The notes: generated from the sequence alone by a model not told the origin. A stretch of DNA of 64,000 nt from Salipiger mucosus DSM 16094 (GCF_000442255.1 NZ_KE557273.1:362654-426653); one strand, 5' to 3'. Counted from the stretch's first letter, positions 36,420 to 45,721 are shown. Program-made: numbers and translations.

Positions 36420-37520
36420 ATGCCGCGCATCATTTCCCTGTCGCGATACGCACTGCCGGTCCTGTTCCTGGGCTACGCGGGCTTCGTCAACGTCTCGGTC
36501 TTCACGGGCGACGGCGGCTTCGGCGAGGTCGAGGGCGACATCGTCACCGGCGACGCGACCCAGGTGGTGAACACCCTTTACAGCGAGGCGCAGCCGCACC
36601 GCGAACTCGCGGTCTCGGCCCTTGGCGCGGCGCGCTACCTCGCCCTCGGAGAAGGCCGCGAGGGCGTGACCGTGAGCGAGGGGGGCTGGCTCTTCACCGG
36701 CGAGGAGATGACGCCCGCGACACCGGCGCAGATGACCTCGGCGGTCGAGGGCATCGCCGCTGTCGAGGCGCGGCTGGTCGAGCTTGGCACCTCGCTCGTG
36801 CTCGCGCCGATCCCTGCCAAGGTGGACATCTACCGTGACAAGGGCAGCGCCAAGGCGGGGGCGGCGATGCGGATGCAGTACGATGCCTTCCGCGCCGCGC
36901 TTGCGGACGAGGGCATCGACGCGGTGGACACGCGCCCCGCGCTGGCCCGCGCCTCGGGCGACGCGCCCGTCTTCCTGACCAGCGACACGCACTGGACGCC
37001 CAAGGGCGCGCGCCGCGTGGCCGAGCGCATCGCCGCCTCGGGCCTTGTGCCCGAGGGCGACACCGCGTTCGAGAAGGTGCCCGCGCGCCCGCAACACTTC
37101 ACCGGCGACCTCGTCTCCTTTGTCACCTCGGACGCGCTCGCGCCGCATCTCGGCCTCGGGGCCGAGCGGGTGACGCCCTACGTGGCCGAGCCGGCCGAGA
37201 CGGACGGGGCCGGCGGGGACAGCATCTTCGCCTCGGATCAGCAGTCCATCGACGCGGTGCTGGTCGGCACGAGCTACAGCGCCAACGAGAACTGGAGCTT
37301 CGTGCCCGCGCTGAAGATCGCGCTGCATCGCGACGTGCTGAACCTCGCCGAGGAAGGGCAGGGGCCGGTTGCGCCGATGGAAGCCTTCCTCGGCGACCCC
37401 GCACTCGCCGAGGCGCCGCCCGAAATCGTCATCTGGGAATACCCGGTCCGCTACCTCGGCGTCCCCGCGTCCGGGGCGGCGAATGACACGCCCGAAGAAA
37501 CGGAGGCACCTCATGGCTAG
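36420..37520 (+). CDS. algJ: AlgJ-type alginate O-acetyltransferase, SGNH-like
   Basis: A 366-residue protein with one N-terminal membrane anchor (YALPVLFLGYAGFVNVSVF) and a periplasmic SGNH-like domain. The catalytic pattern is present: SDTHW (Asp189, His191) and GTSYS (Ser285). It probably accepts acetyl groups passed by AlgI and hands them to AlgX or the polymer. ATG 36420 is the start after the algI stop; the frame is open farther upstream inside algI. The end overlaps the next gene by eight bases. Confidence 0.82.
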   Translation: MPRIISLSRYALPVLFLGYAGFVNVSVFTGDGGFGEVEGDIVTGDATQVVNTLYSEAQPHRELAVSALGAARYLALGEGREGVTVSEGGWLFTGEEMTPATPAQMTSAVEGIAAVEARLVELGTSLVLAPIPAKVDIYRDKGSAKAGAAMRMQYDAFRAALADEGIDAVDTRPALARASGDAPVFLTSDTHWTPKGARRVAERIAASGLVPEGDTAFEKVPARPQHFTGDLVSFVTSDALAPHLGLGAERVTPYVAEPAETDGAGGDSIFASDQQSIDAVLVGTSYSANENWSFVPALKIALHRDVLNLAEEGQGPVAPMEAFLGDPALAEAPPEIVIWEYPVRYLGVPASGAANDTPEETEAPHG

Positions 37521-38352
37521 GCTTCTTACGATGGCCATTCTCGCCGGCATGGCGACCCCGGCTGTCGCGGCACCGGTTCCGCTCTCGCTTGACGCGCCCG
37601 GCACGCCGGCCGTGGTCAAGGTCTTCGACAACCGCATCCAGAGCACGAACGACCTGCCGACGCTCGAACTGCGGCGCCTGCGCAGGCGGATGCAGGACGG
37701 CGACAGGCTGAGCTTCCAGGAGATGCGGAGCCTCGCCGATGCCGGCGACGGGCTGGCCGCGTTTCGCTATGGCCAATGGCTTGTGGAGATGGACGATCCC
37801 GAGGTGCTGCCGGCGGCGGCGCTCTACTTCGCCTCGGCGGCCTACACGGACCGCGATTATGCCGTGCGCCCGCTGATCGAGATCCTCGAGCGTGGCGACC
37901 TTGGCATGTCCGACAAACGGCTCGATCACCTCGAGAATGCGCTGCGGGCCTTCGCGATCCGGGGCAATCCGCATGCCTCGGCGGCTCTCGCGCGCTTCTA
38001 CGAAAAGGGCTCTCCCTTCGGCCGCCATCCCGACAGGGCGCAGTCTCTTCTGGTCGAGATGGCCGAGGCCGGAGACCACGAGGCGGCCATGACGCTGGTG
38101 ACGAAGACGATGTCCGGAAAGGCCGATCTGCCCGAGCAAAGGCTGCGCGGGCTGCTCGGCCAGGTCGTCGAAAACGCCGAAACGCTTGGTCGAAAGAGCG
38201 TGGCAAAGACCCTGCTGCGGCGCCTGGACAATGGTCCGCCCGAGACCGCGACGACGGCGGGCGGCACTGACGCCGCCGACGCGACCGGCGTGCAGCGACG
38301 CGAAGACGGCGGCTCGACAGGGATCTTTGCCGCCGGATCGGAGGACGGATGA
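37513..38352 (+). CDS. Exported Sel1/TPR-like repeat protein in the alg operon
   Basis: A 279-residue protein with a signal peptide ending AVAAP. The middle is made of helical repeats of Sel1/TPR type (SLADAGDGLAAFRYGQWLVE, AFAIRGNPHASAALARFYEK, EMAEAGDHEAAMTLVTKTM). The C-terminus is low-complexity. AlgK, the outer-membrane TPR lipoprotein of alginate export, has the same fold, but a longer Sel1 protein encoded downstream is the better AlgK candidate. No lipobox is seen. It overlaps algJ and algX, so it is tightly coupled. A scaffold role in the periplasm is inferred. Confidence 0.7.
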   Translation: MARLLTMAILAGMATPAVAAPVPLSLDAPGTPAVVKVFDNRIQSTNDLPTLELRRLRRRMQDGDRLSFQEMRSLADAGDGLAAFRYGQWLVEMDDPEVLPAAALYFASAAYTDRDYAVRPLIEILERGDLGMSDKRLDHLENALRAFAIRGNPHASAALARFYEKGSPFGRHPDRAQSLLVEMAEAGDHEAAMTLVTKTMSGKADLPEQRLRGLLGQVVENAETLGRKSVAKTLLRRLDNGPPETATTAGGTDAADATGVQRREDGGSTGIFAAGSEDG

Positions 38353-39704
38353 TGACAGTTGGAAATCTCAAGACCGGTGCCGCGATGCTGACGGCCGCCC
38401 TGGCCGGTCTCGGCGGGCTCGCCGCGACGCCGCTCGCGGCGCAGCAGGCGGATGCCTCGAGCTATGGCTGCCGCGACCTGACCTCGGCCAAGCCGATGGC
38501 CTTTCTCGAGGGCGAGGGCGGGGTCTTCTACCGCCTGAATCTCGACATGCGGATGAACCACCCGTTCTCCGAGCGCGCGGCGGCCAGCGTCAAGGCGCTC
38601 TCGGACGCGCTCGCGGCCAAGGGCACGACGCTGGTCTACCTGCCGGTGCCGACGAAAAGCCTCGCCATGCCCGACGAATTGCCGCCGGCCGCCGCCAGCT
38701 TCGGCTACGACGGCGCAGTCGCTCGGAAGGCCTACCGGGCCTTCATCGATCGTTTCCGCGAGGTCGGCGTGCCGGTGGTCGACACCGCGACGGCGATGCG
38801 CGGGGCCGAGGGCCCGGAGCCGCCCTTCGTGGCGACCGATTTCCACTGGTCGTCGACCGGCGCCCGCGCCGTCGCGGGACAGGTGGCCGAGACGCTCGCG
38901 GCGCTGCCGGTCCATGAGGACATGGCGAAAACCGACCATGTCACGCGAAAGACCGAGACGGACAAGCTCGCCTCGGCCATGCGGCGGCGCATCCAGCCCT
39001 ACTGCAGCGACAGCATCCCCCAGGCCGAGACGCAGGGCTTCGTGACCGAGGCGACCTCCGACAGCGGCGGCTCGACCGAGGGCGGCATCTTTGCCGACGC
39101 GGAGAGCGCGCCGCCGATCTCGCTCGTCGGCACGTCGATGTCCGCCGAACCCGCGTTCAACTTCGAGGGCTTCCTTGCCGAGGCCGCGGGCGCCGAGGTG
39201 GCCAACTACGCGATCACCGGCGGCAACCAGTTCGGCTCGATCACCTCCTACCTTCTGTCGGCCGATTTCCGCGACGCGCCGCCCGACGTGCTGATCTGGG
39301 AGAACCCGATCTACAACAACCTCGGCGAATTCGGCGAGCTTCCCTGGCTCGAGCTGATCGCGGCGGTGCAGGACAGCTGCGAGCCGGTCGAGACGACGAT
39401 CTCGGACGACGGGACGCTCTCGGCGCAGCTTTCGACCGACGCGCTGGGCCCGGACGTGTCGATCCGCGCCGACAGCGGTGACGCCAACGGGCGCCAGGCC
39501 TCGTTCCGCTTCAGGACCGAGGAAGGGTTCGCCGTCGACAGCACGATCACGCGGCCCGACCGCTACGAGCCAACGCGCTGGTTCTACCAGGCGCTGGCGC
39601 CGCTGCAGCGCAGCGACTTCACCCGCGTCGAGGTCGGCTTCGATCAGCCGGCCACCGACGACGCGACCATTGCCCTCTGCAACATGAAGGACCCGCAGAC
39701 ATGA
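38349..39704 (+). CDS. algX: AlgX-type alginate O-acetyltransferase with carbohydrate-binding C-terminus
   Basis: A 451-residue exported protein (AlgX is about 474). The SGNH catalytic triad matches AlgX: TDFHW (Asp164, His166) and GTSMS (Ser263). Other AlgX-like segments are VYLPVPTKSLAMP and PDVLIWENPIYNN. The last 110 residues correspond to the carbohydrate-binding module. AlgX puts acetyl groups on the polymer in the periplasm and takes part in the export complex. The ATG at 38349 overlaps the previous stop as ATGA. It looks intact. Confidence 0.88.
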   Translation: MMTVGNLKTGAAMLTAALAGLGGLAATPLAAQQADASSYGCRDLTSAKPMAFLEGEGGVFYRLNLDMRMNHPFSERAAASVKALSDALAAKGTTLVYLPVPTKSLAMPDELPPAAASFGYDGAVARKAYRAFIDRFREVGVPVVDTATAMRGAEGPEPPFVATDFHWSSTGARAVAGQVAETLAALPVHEDMAKTDHVTRKTETDKLASAMRRRIQPYCSDSIPQAETQGFVTEATSDSGGSTEGGIFADAESAPPISLVGTSMSAEPAFNFEGFLAEAAGAEVANYAITGGNQFGSITSYLLSADFRDAPPDVLIWENPIYNNLGEFGELPWLELIAAVQDSCEPVETTISDDGTLSAQLSTDALGPDVSIRADSGDANGRQASFRFRTEEGFAVDSTITRPDRYEPTRWFYQALAPLQRSDFTRVEVGFDQPATDDATIALCNMKDPQT

Positions 39705-40321
39705 AAACGACCCTGATCCTTTCGGCATCGATGATCGCCGCCGCGCTGGCCCTCCCCGCGAATGCACAGGACGACAGCCTCTATCCCGACCCCTCGGCGC
39801 CCGACGCCTCCTTCCTGCGGGTCATCCTGCCCGATGGCGCCACCGCCACGGTGGACGGCACCGCGGTCGAAGCCCCCGAAGCGGGCGTGACCGCCTATGC
39901 CGAAGTGTCGCCGGGCGAGGTCGAGATCGCGGTTGATGACACCACCCAGACCGTCGAGGTCGGCGCCAACACGCACTACACCTGGACTGCCGCCGCAGCC
40001 GAGCCCGCGCTCGTCACCGACATGGTCGAGGATTCGCCCGCGCAGGCGGATCTGCTGATGTACAACCTGTCGGAGGCAGACCCCGTGACGCTCTACGCGG
40101 TCGAGGGCGAAACCGCCGCGCTCGAGGGCGTCGAGACCGGCACGCATGACGGCGTGGGCCTCAAGGCGCCCCTGACGCTGACCTTCGAGATCCGCCAGGA
40201 CGGCGAGACGCTCACCTCGCTCGACCCGGTGGACCTGCGCCGCGGGGCGGCCACGACCATCGTCGTGACCGGCCCGGCGGACGCACCGGAGGCCGCGGCG
40301 ACCGACAGAGTCTACCAGTAA
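39701..40321 (+). CDS. algF: AlgF-type alginate acetylation adaptor
   Basis: A 206-residue exported protein (AlgF is about 216). The signal peptide ends PANAQ and the mature protein begins with a Tyr-Pro segment as in AlgF (LYPDPSAPDASFLRVILPDG). It is followed by beta-rich repeats (YAEVSPGEVEIAVDDTTQTV, LLMYNLSEADPVTLYAVEG). AlgF binds AlgJ and AlgX during acetylation in the periplasm. It overlaps the algX stop by four bases. The match rests on the N-terminal motif, size and context. Confidence 0.8.
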   Translation: MKTTLILSASMIAAALALPANAQDDSLYPDPSAPDASFLRVILPDGATATVDGTAVEAPEAGVTAYAEVSPGEVEIAVDDTTQTVEVGANTHYTWTAAAAEPALVTDMVEDSPAQADLLMYNLSEADPVTLYAVEGETAALEGVETGTHDGVGLKAPLTLTFEIRQDGETLTSLDPVDLRRGAATTIVVTGPADAPEAAATDRVYQ

Positions 40322-40359
40322 GCCGCCCCTGAACCACTCAACCGAGGCCCGGAGGTACC

Positions 40360-42329
40360 ATGCCAAGATTGACACTCAGAGCCGCGAGCGTGCTTGCCTT
40401 CGGGCTGTCGGCGGTCGAGGCGGCCGCCAGCCCCGTCGCGGTTGATTTCGCGCCGCCCGAAGTTTCGGTGCGTGACGTCTGCGTCGCGCGCCCGACCAGT
40501 GCCGAACTGGAAGCGCGCTGGTCGGACTGGGACGGCGCCCTGGACGACAGGCCGCTGTCGCTTGTCCGCAGGGACCTCCGCCTCCTGCGCAGCAGCGACG
40601 CCGAGCGGTGGTACGACACGCTCGAACGCGCCTACGAGACGCTGGAAGCCGAAGTGGAAAGCTACGGGCCGAACGACCACGCGCTCGCCCGGATCGACCT
40701 TCTCGTCGCCGCGGGCCGCTACGAGGAGCTGCGCGCGAGCGGGCTCTTCGACCGGCTGACCACGCTGGCCGACGGCGGCAACCGCGGTGCGATGGTCACC
40801 GCAGCCGAGCTCATCGAAGGGGGCGAGGTCGTCGAGGAGGACAGCGACCGCGCGCTCGCCTACTGGCGCCGCGCGGCCTATGCCGGGCACCCCTCGGCGC
40901 TTCTCGAGATGGCGGGCCGCAGCGCCGAAGGCGCGCGGATCGAGGACTGGACGATCGCGCCCGACATCGCCGTGACCATGGGCTTCGGTGCCATCGTCGG
41001 CGACATCGGACGCCACCATCTGCGACCGGGTCAGCCGCATCGGCACACGCTACCGCAAGGGGGACGTGGTGCAGCAGGACCTGGCGCTGGCCCGAAAGCT
41101 GGTATCGCCTGGCGGCGCAGCTCGGCGGCGCTGACGGCGCGTGGAACGTGGCCCAGCTTCACAAGGAGGCCGAGGGCGTCGGCCGCGACGTGGAGGTGAT
41201 GGTCGCGCATCTCGAACAGGCCGCCGAGGCAGGCCTGCCCTACGCCATGCTGGAGCTGGCCGAGGTGCTGGAACGCGGCGGCATCGTCGAGCGTGACCTC
41301 GACCGTGCCCGTGAGCTCTACCGCGTGGCGGCCGACAAAGGCGACAAGACCGCGCTGATCCGCCTCGTCAACATGGAACGCAAGCTCGGCGGAGATCCCG
41401 CCAAGGCGCGCGCCCGCGTGATCGACGCGCTGCGGCGGCTCACCGAGACCGAGGAACCGCCCGCCTGGGCCTTCATGCAGCTCGGCGACGAGGTCCTTGC
41501 CCGCGACGGCCGCTGGGCCGGCGAGCAGGTCGCGACCGAGAACTACCGCCGGGCGCTCGAGCTGGACCCCGAACACACGCCCGCCCGGATCCGTCTCGCA
41601 CAGTTCGAGTCGCGCTACATCGAGACCCCGCAGGACTTCGAGACGGTCGCGTCCAAGCTGCGCCACGCCGTCCGGGCCGAGGGCCTGACCTCGCCGATGC
41701 AGGATCTCGGCAACGCCTTCCTGTGCCGGCAGCCGACCGCGCCCGAGCTGGGCAGCGCCACCTACTGGCGGCAGATGGAGGCCTTTTCCGGCGACTCGAG
41801 CATCGAGCCCACCATGCGGCAGCTGCGCCGCCTCACCGCGGAAAGCGATCCGCTGGTCTATGCGCAGCTGCAGGCGCAGGCGATCAACGCGCGCTCCCGC
41901 TCGACCGCGAACTTCCTCGAGATCGCCGGACGGGATCGCATCGGCGAGCCGTTCTCCGGTCTGCGCGCGGTGACACGGCGGCAGTCCGACCGCTTCCTGC
42001 AGTCTCAGGCCAAGGTCGACCGCAGGCTGGGCCGCCTGCAGAAGGCGAAGAGCCATCTCGAGGCCGCGCTCGAGGCGGACTAGCCGGGGGCGGGAACCGG
42101 CCTGCTGGACCTGCTGTCCGACGAGGGCGCCATGTCCGACGGCGACCGAGCGCGTGTGCTCGATCTCGCCCGGACCCTCGCAGACGAGGGCAACGGGCAG
42201 GCGATCCGCGCTGTCGTGGCGCTCGACCACGAAACGTCCCGTGAGTGGCTGCGTCGCGCGGCGGATGCCGGTAACGCAGAGGCCCAGTCCACGGCCCGCA
42301 TGATGACACGCGAAAGGACCGACAGCTGA
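40360..42329 (+). pseudogene. algK: AlgK-like Sel1 repeat protein, two frameshifts and an in-frame TAG
   Basis: Starts at ATG 40360 with signal peptide (LAFGLSAVEAAAS). Sel1/TPR repeats run through three frames: ALAYWRRAAYAGHPSALLEM, then TICDRVSRIGTRYRKGDVVQ, then WYRLAAQLGGADGAWNVAQL and LERGGIVERDLDRARELYRV. One extra base near 41008 and one near 41097 explain the breaks. The frame then meets TAG at 42081 but reads on in the same frame with another Sel1 repeat (WLRRAADAGNAEAQ) to TGA 42329, which overlaps algL. Joined, it would be about 655 residues, longer than Pseudomonas AlgK (475). AlgK is a TPR lipoprotein placing the export porin; no clear lipobox is seen here. Confidence 0.7.
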
Positions 42330-43375
42330 TGAAACGCACTTTCTGCCTCAACGCGGCGCTTGGCCTTGCAGCCCTGACCGCCGGCCCCGTACTCGCACAG
42401 TCCGACGAGGCCGGATCGCACCAGGGCGACGTGACCTGCATCGACGTGCCCGAACCGGTCGTGTCGCTGTCCTACGGCAGCCGCTACACCGACGAGAGCG
42501 AGGACCGCTCGGACATCGACCAGGACGCCAACGCTGCCGTCAACGAGGCGCTCGGGCCGATCGACGATTTCATCGTCGATCTGACCGCGCGCGCCAACGA
42601 GGCCGCGTCTGGTGGCGAGGAGGCCGGGCAGGCCGCCTCCTGCGTGGTGGAGGCGCTTGCCGTCTGGGCCGAGGCCGACGCGCTGAGCGAGATGGAAACG
42701 ATGAACGCCAACATCTCCAGCCCCTCGCGGATCGGCGCCCTGGCGCTTGCCTACATCCGGGCGAAACAGATGGGCGAGATCGACCGCGAGCGTGCCGAGC
42801 TGATCGAGACCTGGCTCTCCGCGCGGGCGCACCACGCCATGGACTACTTCGACGCCGAGGCCCCGCCCAAGGCCAGCCGGAACAACCTGCGCGCCTGGGC
42901 CGGCCTCGCGGCGACGGCCGTGGGCCGGACCGCCGATGACGAGGTCCTGACCTCCTGGCGCGCGCATACGCTGGCCCTCGTGGCCTGCCAGGCGGACGAG
43001 GATGGCGCGCTGCCGCTCGAGATGGACCGCGGCCCCCGGGCCCTGCATTACCAGCTGCACGCGGTCGGTCCGCTGGTGGTCTCGGCCGGCCTGCTGGAGC
43101 AGGACGGCTACCCGGCCTTCGGCATCTGCGACGACGCCGTGCCGCGGATCGTCGATTTCACCACGAGGGCCGTCGAGGCCCCCGAGCTTGCCGAGGAGAA
43201 GGCGGGCGAGCCGCAAACCTATCAGAAGGGCGAGGACGAAGTGCAGGCCTTCGAACTGGCTTGGGCGGACGCCTACCTGTCCTTTTTCGAGGACGCGGAG
43301 CTTGCCCGCCTCGTCGAGCCCTTCCGCCCGCTTGGCAACTCCAAGCTCGGCGGCGATCAGTCCCTGCTCTGGTAG
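42329..43375 (+). CDS. algL: AlgL-type alginate lyase (PL5) with NNL in place of NNH
   Basis: A 348-residue exported protein of the (alpha/alpha) toroid alginate lyase family. The signal peptide ends PVLAQ, followed by SLSYGSRYTDESEDRSDID, EALGPIDDFI, SPSRIGALALAYIRAKQMG and LPLEMDRGPRALHYQLHAVG. In AlgL the active site contains NNH(S/R)YW; here residues 185-190 read NNLRAW, so the usual catalytic His is Leu187, while Arg237 and Tyr241 remain. This may be a feature of an alphaproteobacterial subfamily. AlgL clears stray polymer from the periplasm. It starts inside the previous stop (TGATG) and ends the operon before a strong hairpin. Confidence 0.82.
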   Translation: MKRTFCLNAALGLAALTAGPVLAQSDEAGSHQGDVTCIDVPEPVVSLSYGSRYTDESEDRSDIDQDANAAVNEALGPIDDFIVDLTARANEAASGGEEAGQAASCVVEALAVWAEADALSEMETMNANISSPSRIGALALAYIRAKQMGEIDRERAELIETWLSARAHHAMDYFDAEAPPKASRNNLRAWAGLAATAVGRTADDEVLTSWRAHTLALVACQADEDGALPLEMDRGPRALHYQLHAVGPLVVSAGLLEQDGYPAFGICDDAVPRIVDFTTRAVEAPELAEEKAGEPQTYQKGEDEVQAFELAWADAYLSFFEDAELARLVEPFRPLGNSKLGGDQSLLW

Positions 43376-43387
43376 AACGGCGCCGCT

Positions 43388-43434
43388 GACCCGGGCCTCG
43401 TCCGCTTCTTCGGCGGACGAGGCGTGCCCGGGTC
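43388..43434. terminator. Terminator between the convergent alg and eut operons
   Basis: A two-part stem: GACCCGGGC (43388-43396) with GCCCGGGTC (43426-43434), and CTCGTCCGC (43397-43405) with GCGGACGAG (43413-43421), joined by a GCGT bulge and a seven-base loop. It sits 12 bases after the algL stop. It can stop transcription from both sides; 43435-43598 shows no gene. Confidence 0.75.
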
Positions 43435-43598
43435 GCAGTCTCCGATGCGTGCGCACCCCCTTGGGCCGCATCGACGCGTGGAAAAGCAGCCGCTGTCAGG
43501 GCGGCATCATCGGGAGAGGCGGAACGGCCACTGGCATCGCTGTCCCGGTTCCGCGCGACCGTTTCAGCCCCCGACGCGGCATCACGGCCCGCGGTCAG

Positions 43599-44342
43599 TC
43601 AGCTCTGCGCCTCTCCCAGAACAGAGGGTTGCGCCGCGCTGGTGTCCTTGAGAGCGATGCCCGTGGCCCCCAGGGCGAACGCCTGTTCGATGAGCCAGGC
43701 AATCCGCGCGGCCGCTGCCTCGTGCGAGAGGCCGCCGTACGCGTGGATGTTCGACACGCAATTGCGCGCGCTGTCCCGCGTGCCGATGCGCGGGGCCCAG
43801 GTCAGGTAGGCGCCCAGGCTGTCCGAGACAGACAATCCCGGCCGCTCGCCGATCAGCATCAGAACCATCTCCGCCCCGGCCGCTTCGCCGATCTCGTCGC
43901 CGAGCGCGACGCGGGCCTGCTCGGCGAGAAAGACCGGCGCCTCCCGCGACTCTGGGCACTGTGCACGCAGGCATTCCATCAGCCGGGCGGCATTGGCCAT
44001 GACCGCGGGCGGGGACAGCCCGTCGGCAATCACCACCGCGAGCCTCGGCTCTGTCCGGGCGACCGCGCTGTCGTGCGACAGCCGCCGCCCGAGGTCGGGC
44101 CGCCGCAGGTAGCTTGCCCGGTCGCGCGCGCGGCTGCGCAGCAGCGGCGCGGGGCAGTCCAGCGCCGTGCGCAGCGCGCCCCAGTCCGGGGCCGTGAAGA
44201 TCGCGTCCCGCGCCGCCGCGTGGTCCTCCTGGAACGACAGCAGGTGACCCATTGGCAGCGGCCGCGCCTGCGCGTCGAGCCGCACGCGCGAGGGCGTCAT
44301 CGCCGCCAGCGCAGCGAGCCGCTCCTGAAGCCCGGCGCTCAT
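43599..44342 (-). CDS. eutC: Ethanolamine ammonia-lyase small subunit
   Basis: A 247-residue protein matching EutC: MGHLLSFQEDHAAARDAIFT, SYLRRPDLGRRLS, VIADGLSP, LIGERPGLSVSDSLGAYLTW (the GERPGL.....LG..LT signature) and ARNCVSNIHAYGG. With EutB it forms the adenosylcobalamin enzyme that turns ethanolamine into acetaldehyde and ammonia. It is the last gene of the minus-strand operon and overlaps eutB by four bases. No reactivase (EutA) or aldehyde dehydrogenase gene is next to it. Confidence 0.93.
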   Translation of the reverse strand: MSAGLQERLAALAAMTPSRVRLDAQARPLPMGHLLSFQEDHAAARDAIFTAPDWGALRTALDCPAPLLRSRARDRASYLRRPDLGRRLSHDSAVARTEPRLAVVIADGLSPPAVMANAARLMECLRAQCPESREAPVFLAEQARVALGDEIGEAAGAEMVLMLIGERPGLSVSDSLGAYLTWAPRIGTRDSARNCVSNIHAYGGLSHEAAAARIAWLIEQAFALGATGIALKDTSAAQPSVLGEAQS

Positions 44343-45721
44343 GCCACCAGCCCCAGCGAGTCGAGAAAGCGCGCCGGGTCGGGCAGGGCGGCCCGCCCGC
44401 CCGAAGCAAGGCCCGCGCCCTCCAGCCAGGCCGCGAACTCGGGCGCCGGGCCGCGCCCCGAGACCTCGCGGAGGTAGCCGATGTCCTCGAACCCGAGGCT
44501 CTGGTAGCCGAGCATCGCGTCGTCCGCGCCCGGCACCGTGATGAGAAAGGTCACCCCCGCCTCGACCAGCAGGGTCGCGAGCGTGTCCATGTCGTCCTGG
44601 TCGGCCTGCACATGGTTGGTGTAGCAGACGTCGACCCCCATCGGCAGGCCCAGCAGCTTGCCGCAGAAATGGTCCTCGAGACCCGCGCGTATGATCTGCT
44701 TGCCGTCGTAGAGGTATTCGGGGCCGATGAAGCCCACCACCGTGTTGGCGATCATCGGGTCATAGGCCCGCGCCACGCCGTAGGCGCGCGCCTCCAGCGT
44801 CTGCTGGTCGACGCCGTGGTGCGCGTCGGCCGAGAGCGCCGCGCCCTGTCCGGTCTCGAAGTACATCACGTTCCGCCCCAGCGTGCCCCGGTCCGCGGCC
44901 AGCGCGGCCTCCTGCGCCTCGCGCAGGACCTCCAGCGTCACGCCGAAGCCCCCGTTCGCGGCATTGGTTCCGGCGATCGACTGGAAGACGAGGTCGATCG
45001 GCGCACCCGCCTCGAACAGATCGAGCGTGTTGGTCACATGCGTCAGCACCGAGGTCTGCGTCGGGATCTCGAAGCGGGCGCGGATGTCGTCGAGCGCGAT
45101 CAGCAGGTCCCGGCAGTTGCCGATGTTGTCCGAGGCCGGGTTGATTCCGATCACCGCGTCGCCCGCGCCGAAGAACAGCCCGTCGAGGACCGCCACCGCG
45201 ATCCCCTTCGGATCGTCCGCCGGGTGGTTCGGCTGCAGCCGGGTCGACAGCGTCCCCCGCCGTCCCAGCGTGTTGCGGAAGCGGGTCACCACCTCGGCCT
45301 TCCGCGCGACGCGCACGAGGTCCTGGTTGCGCATCAGCTTGCAGACCGCCGCGATCATCTCCGGCGTGAAGCCCGGCGCGGCCGCGGCGAGGCTCTGCGC
45401 GTCGGCCGCGGGCGAGAGCAGCCAGTCGCGCAGCTCGCCCACCGTCATGGACGCAAAGGGCACGAAGGCCCCTGCGTCGTGGCTTTCGAGGATCAGCCGC
45501 GTGACCGCGTCGCCGTCGCAGGGCACCACCGTCTCGCGCAGGAACGTGTCCAGCGGCAGGTCCATCAGAACCCGCCGCGCCGCCACCCGCTCGAGCGCCG
45601 AGGCGGCGCCGATGCCCGCCAGCTGGTCGCCGGACTTCTCGGGGCTCGCGGCCGCGAGCAGATGCGCCAGCGAGCGGAAGGTGAACCGTTCGCCGCGCGC
45701 GGTGGCCGAGAGGCGCGCCAT
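44339..45721 (-). CDS. eutB: Ethanolamine ammonia-lyase large subunit
   Basis: A 460-residue protein of normal EutB length. Diagnostic segments: SPEKSGDQLAGIGA, RLQPNHPADDP, DAVIGINPASDN, FQSIAGTNAANGGFGV, NVMYFETGQGAALSADAHHG and VDVCYTNHVQADQDDM. It carries the active site and cobalamin-binding surface. ATG 45721 overlaps the preceding kinase stop (TGATG) and matches the family start (ARLSATARGERFTFRSLAHL). The frame is open farther upstream but non-coding there. Use of ethanolamine nitrogen or carbon is the clear role of this operon end. Confidence 0.95.
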   Translation of the reverse strand: MARLSATARGERFTFRSLAHLLAAASPEKSGDQLAGIGAASALERVAARRVLMDLPLDTFLRETVVPCDGDAVTRLILESHDAGAFVPFASMTVGELRDWLLSPAADAQSLAAAAPGFTPEMIAAVCKLMRNQDLVRVARKAEVVTRFRNTLGRRGTLSTRLQPNHPADDPKGIAVAVLDGLFFGAGDAVIGINPASDNIGNCRDLLIALDDIRARFEIPTQTSVLTHVTNTLDLFEAGAPIDLVFQSIAGTNAANGGFGVTLEVLREAQEAALAADRGTLGRNVMYFETGQGAALSADAHHGVDQQTLEARAYGVARAYDPMIANTVVGFIGPEYLYDGKQIIRAGLEDHFCGKLLGLPMGVDVCYTNHVQADQDDMDTLATLLVEAGVTFLITVPGADDAMLGYQSLGFEDIGYLREVSGRGPAPEFAAWLEGAGLASGGRAALPDPARFLDSLGLVA

